A stretch of 5,380 bases of DNA, taken from the NCBI GenBank assembly GCA_014729935.1, contig WJJB01000164.1, forward strand, positions 1-5,380, given 5' to 3'. Within the stretch, counting starts at the first letter, position 1. Each line of letters starts with the position of its first letter. Of the stretch, positions 4,985 through 5,380 are shown in pieces. The translations under genes were made by a program, and so were the position numbers. Source of the DNA: Candidatus Bathyarchaeota archaeon (GTDB lineage Archaea > Asgardarchaeota > Lokiarchaeia > Sigyniarchaeales > Sigyniarchaeaceae). The notes below the pieces were generated by a model. The model did not search any database. It saw nothing but the letters and a program-made list of their open reading frames with translations, and was not told the origin of the DNA.

Positions 4985-5380
4985 CTAGACATATCTCAAG
5001 TCGCGTTCAATCCTGATGCTGGAAGCTTTCAAGATCTCGCCAATCATGCCCGGGTAATCAAGTCCTGCGAATTTCGCCATTTTTGCCAAGTGGCCATCCC
5101 AACACCAGCCGGGATTGGGATTAACCTCCAACAATCTCGGAATACCATTTTCATCAAGGCGCCAGTCGAATCGTGCGTAATCCCTGCACTCCAAGCGCGA
5201 GAATAACCTGGTTGATGCATCCACCATCAACAATCGGGTTTCACGGTCTAGGTGCGCTTCCCGTGAGGTGATTTGCCAGTAGGGGGATGATGGGTCCCAT
5301 TTTGCCTCGTAACCGCACAATCGGGGTAGGGATGGGGGGAGGCTCGAATAATCCTCCTCGATGATTGGCAACACCCGCAT
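4985..5380 (-). CDS. C-terminal part of an ATP-grasp enzyme, D-alanine-D-alanine ligase type (5' end outside window)
   Basis: The frame is open from the window edge to TAG 4987-4985, 131 residues. It holds the last part of an ATP-grasp fold. After VLPIIEEDYSSLPPSLPR and YEAKWDPSSPYW (the region contacting substrate in Ddl-like enzymes) comes the metal-binding core DYARFDWRLDENGIPRLLEV followed by NPNPGW, with Asp72, Glu85 and Asn87 (numbered from the first visible residue) matching the Mg-ATP ligands. The C-terminal helix contains LAKMAKFAGLDYPGMIGEIL. All visible catalytic residues are present, so the enzyme is probably active. ATP-grasp ligases of this type join an amine to a carboxylate through an acyl phosphate; outside bacterial cell-wall synthesis the substrate is often unknown, so I give no ddl symbol. 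The ATG at the very edge is probably internal, since family members have about 180-200 more residues before it. Confidence 0.85.
   Translation of the reverse strand: MRVLPIIEEDYSSLPPSLPRLCGYEAKWDPSSPYWQITSREAHLDRETRLLMVDASTRLFSRLECRDYARFDWRLDENGIPRLLEVNPNPGWCWDGHLAKMAKFAGLDYPGMIGEILKASSIRIERDLRYV

Noticed and set aside
4985..5206. Plus-strand ORF opposite the ATP-grasp gene
   Set aside because: Antisense shadow of the conserved metal-binding region of the ATP-grasp enzyme.

Overview
The window looks archaeal, with an Asgard-like flavour, but this is inference from style and not a marker-gene assignment. The signs are AT-rich TATA-like boxes upstream of genes with weak or absent ribosome-binding sites, one of them at a distance that fits a leaderless transcript. 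Others are frequent AGG/AGA arginine codons, UUG starts, and a TIR protein ending in a CPxC...CxxC zinc ribbon. No rRNA, tRNA, CRISPR array or intact transposase gene is visible.

Layout. (1) Positions 1-104 hold the tail of an unidentified plus-strand gene, followed by a perfect hairpin. (2) Positions 120-977 are a minus-strand toxin-antitoxin operon. An intact DUF433 antitoxin leads into a DUF5615 PIN-like toxin that carries a one-base frameshift, and the toxin is followed by a short decayed reading frame and a 54-residue helical ORF. (3) Positions 978-1502 have no gene but contain two families of degenerate direct repeats. (4) Positions 1503-2171 are a junction of two broken genes facing each other: an AT-rich minus-strand frame with no start codon, and the last ~65 codons of a plus-strand isoprenylcysteine-methyltransferase-like membrane protein. 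(5) Positions 2333-3406 encode an intact 357-residue protein with a TIR domain, an unrecognised middle domain and a C-terminal zinc ribbon. (6) Positions 3433-4773 (minus) encode an ArsB/NhaD/SLC13-type membrane transporter that converges on the TIR gene across a perfect 7-bp hairpin. (7) Positions 4985-5380 (minus) hold the C-terminal part of an ATP-grasp enzyme of the D-alanine-D-alanine ligase type, cut by the window edge.

How it fits together. The left 2.2 kb reads as accessory, partly decayed DNA: a damaged toxin-antitoxin locus, repeat arrays that could be remains of transposon ends, and two truncated genes meeting at about 1970. The TIR gene stands alone at the edge of this zone and is the best candidate for an uncharacterised defence or signalling protein. 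It has a TIR with the putative catalytic glutamate, an unknown putative sensor domain and a zinc ribbon. The right side (transporter and ATP-grasp enzyme) looks like ordinary genomic content. The stretch between those two genes contains a 20-codon ORF with a strong Shine-Dalgarno and an open in-frame leader ahead of the transporter.
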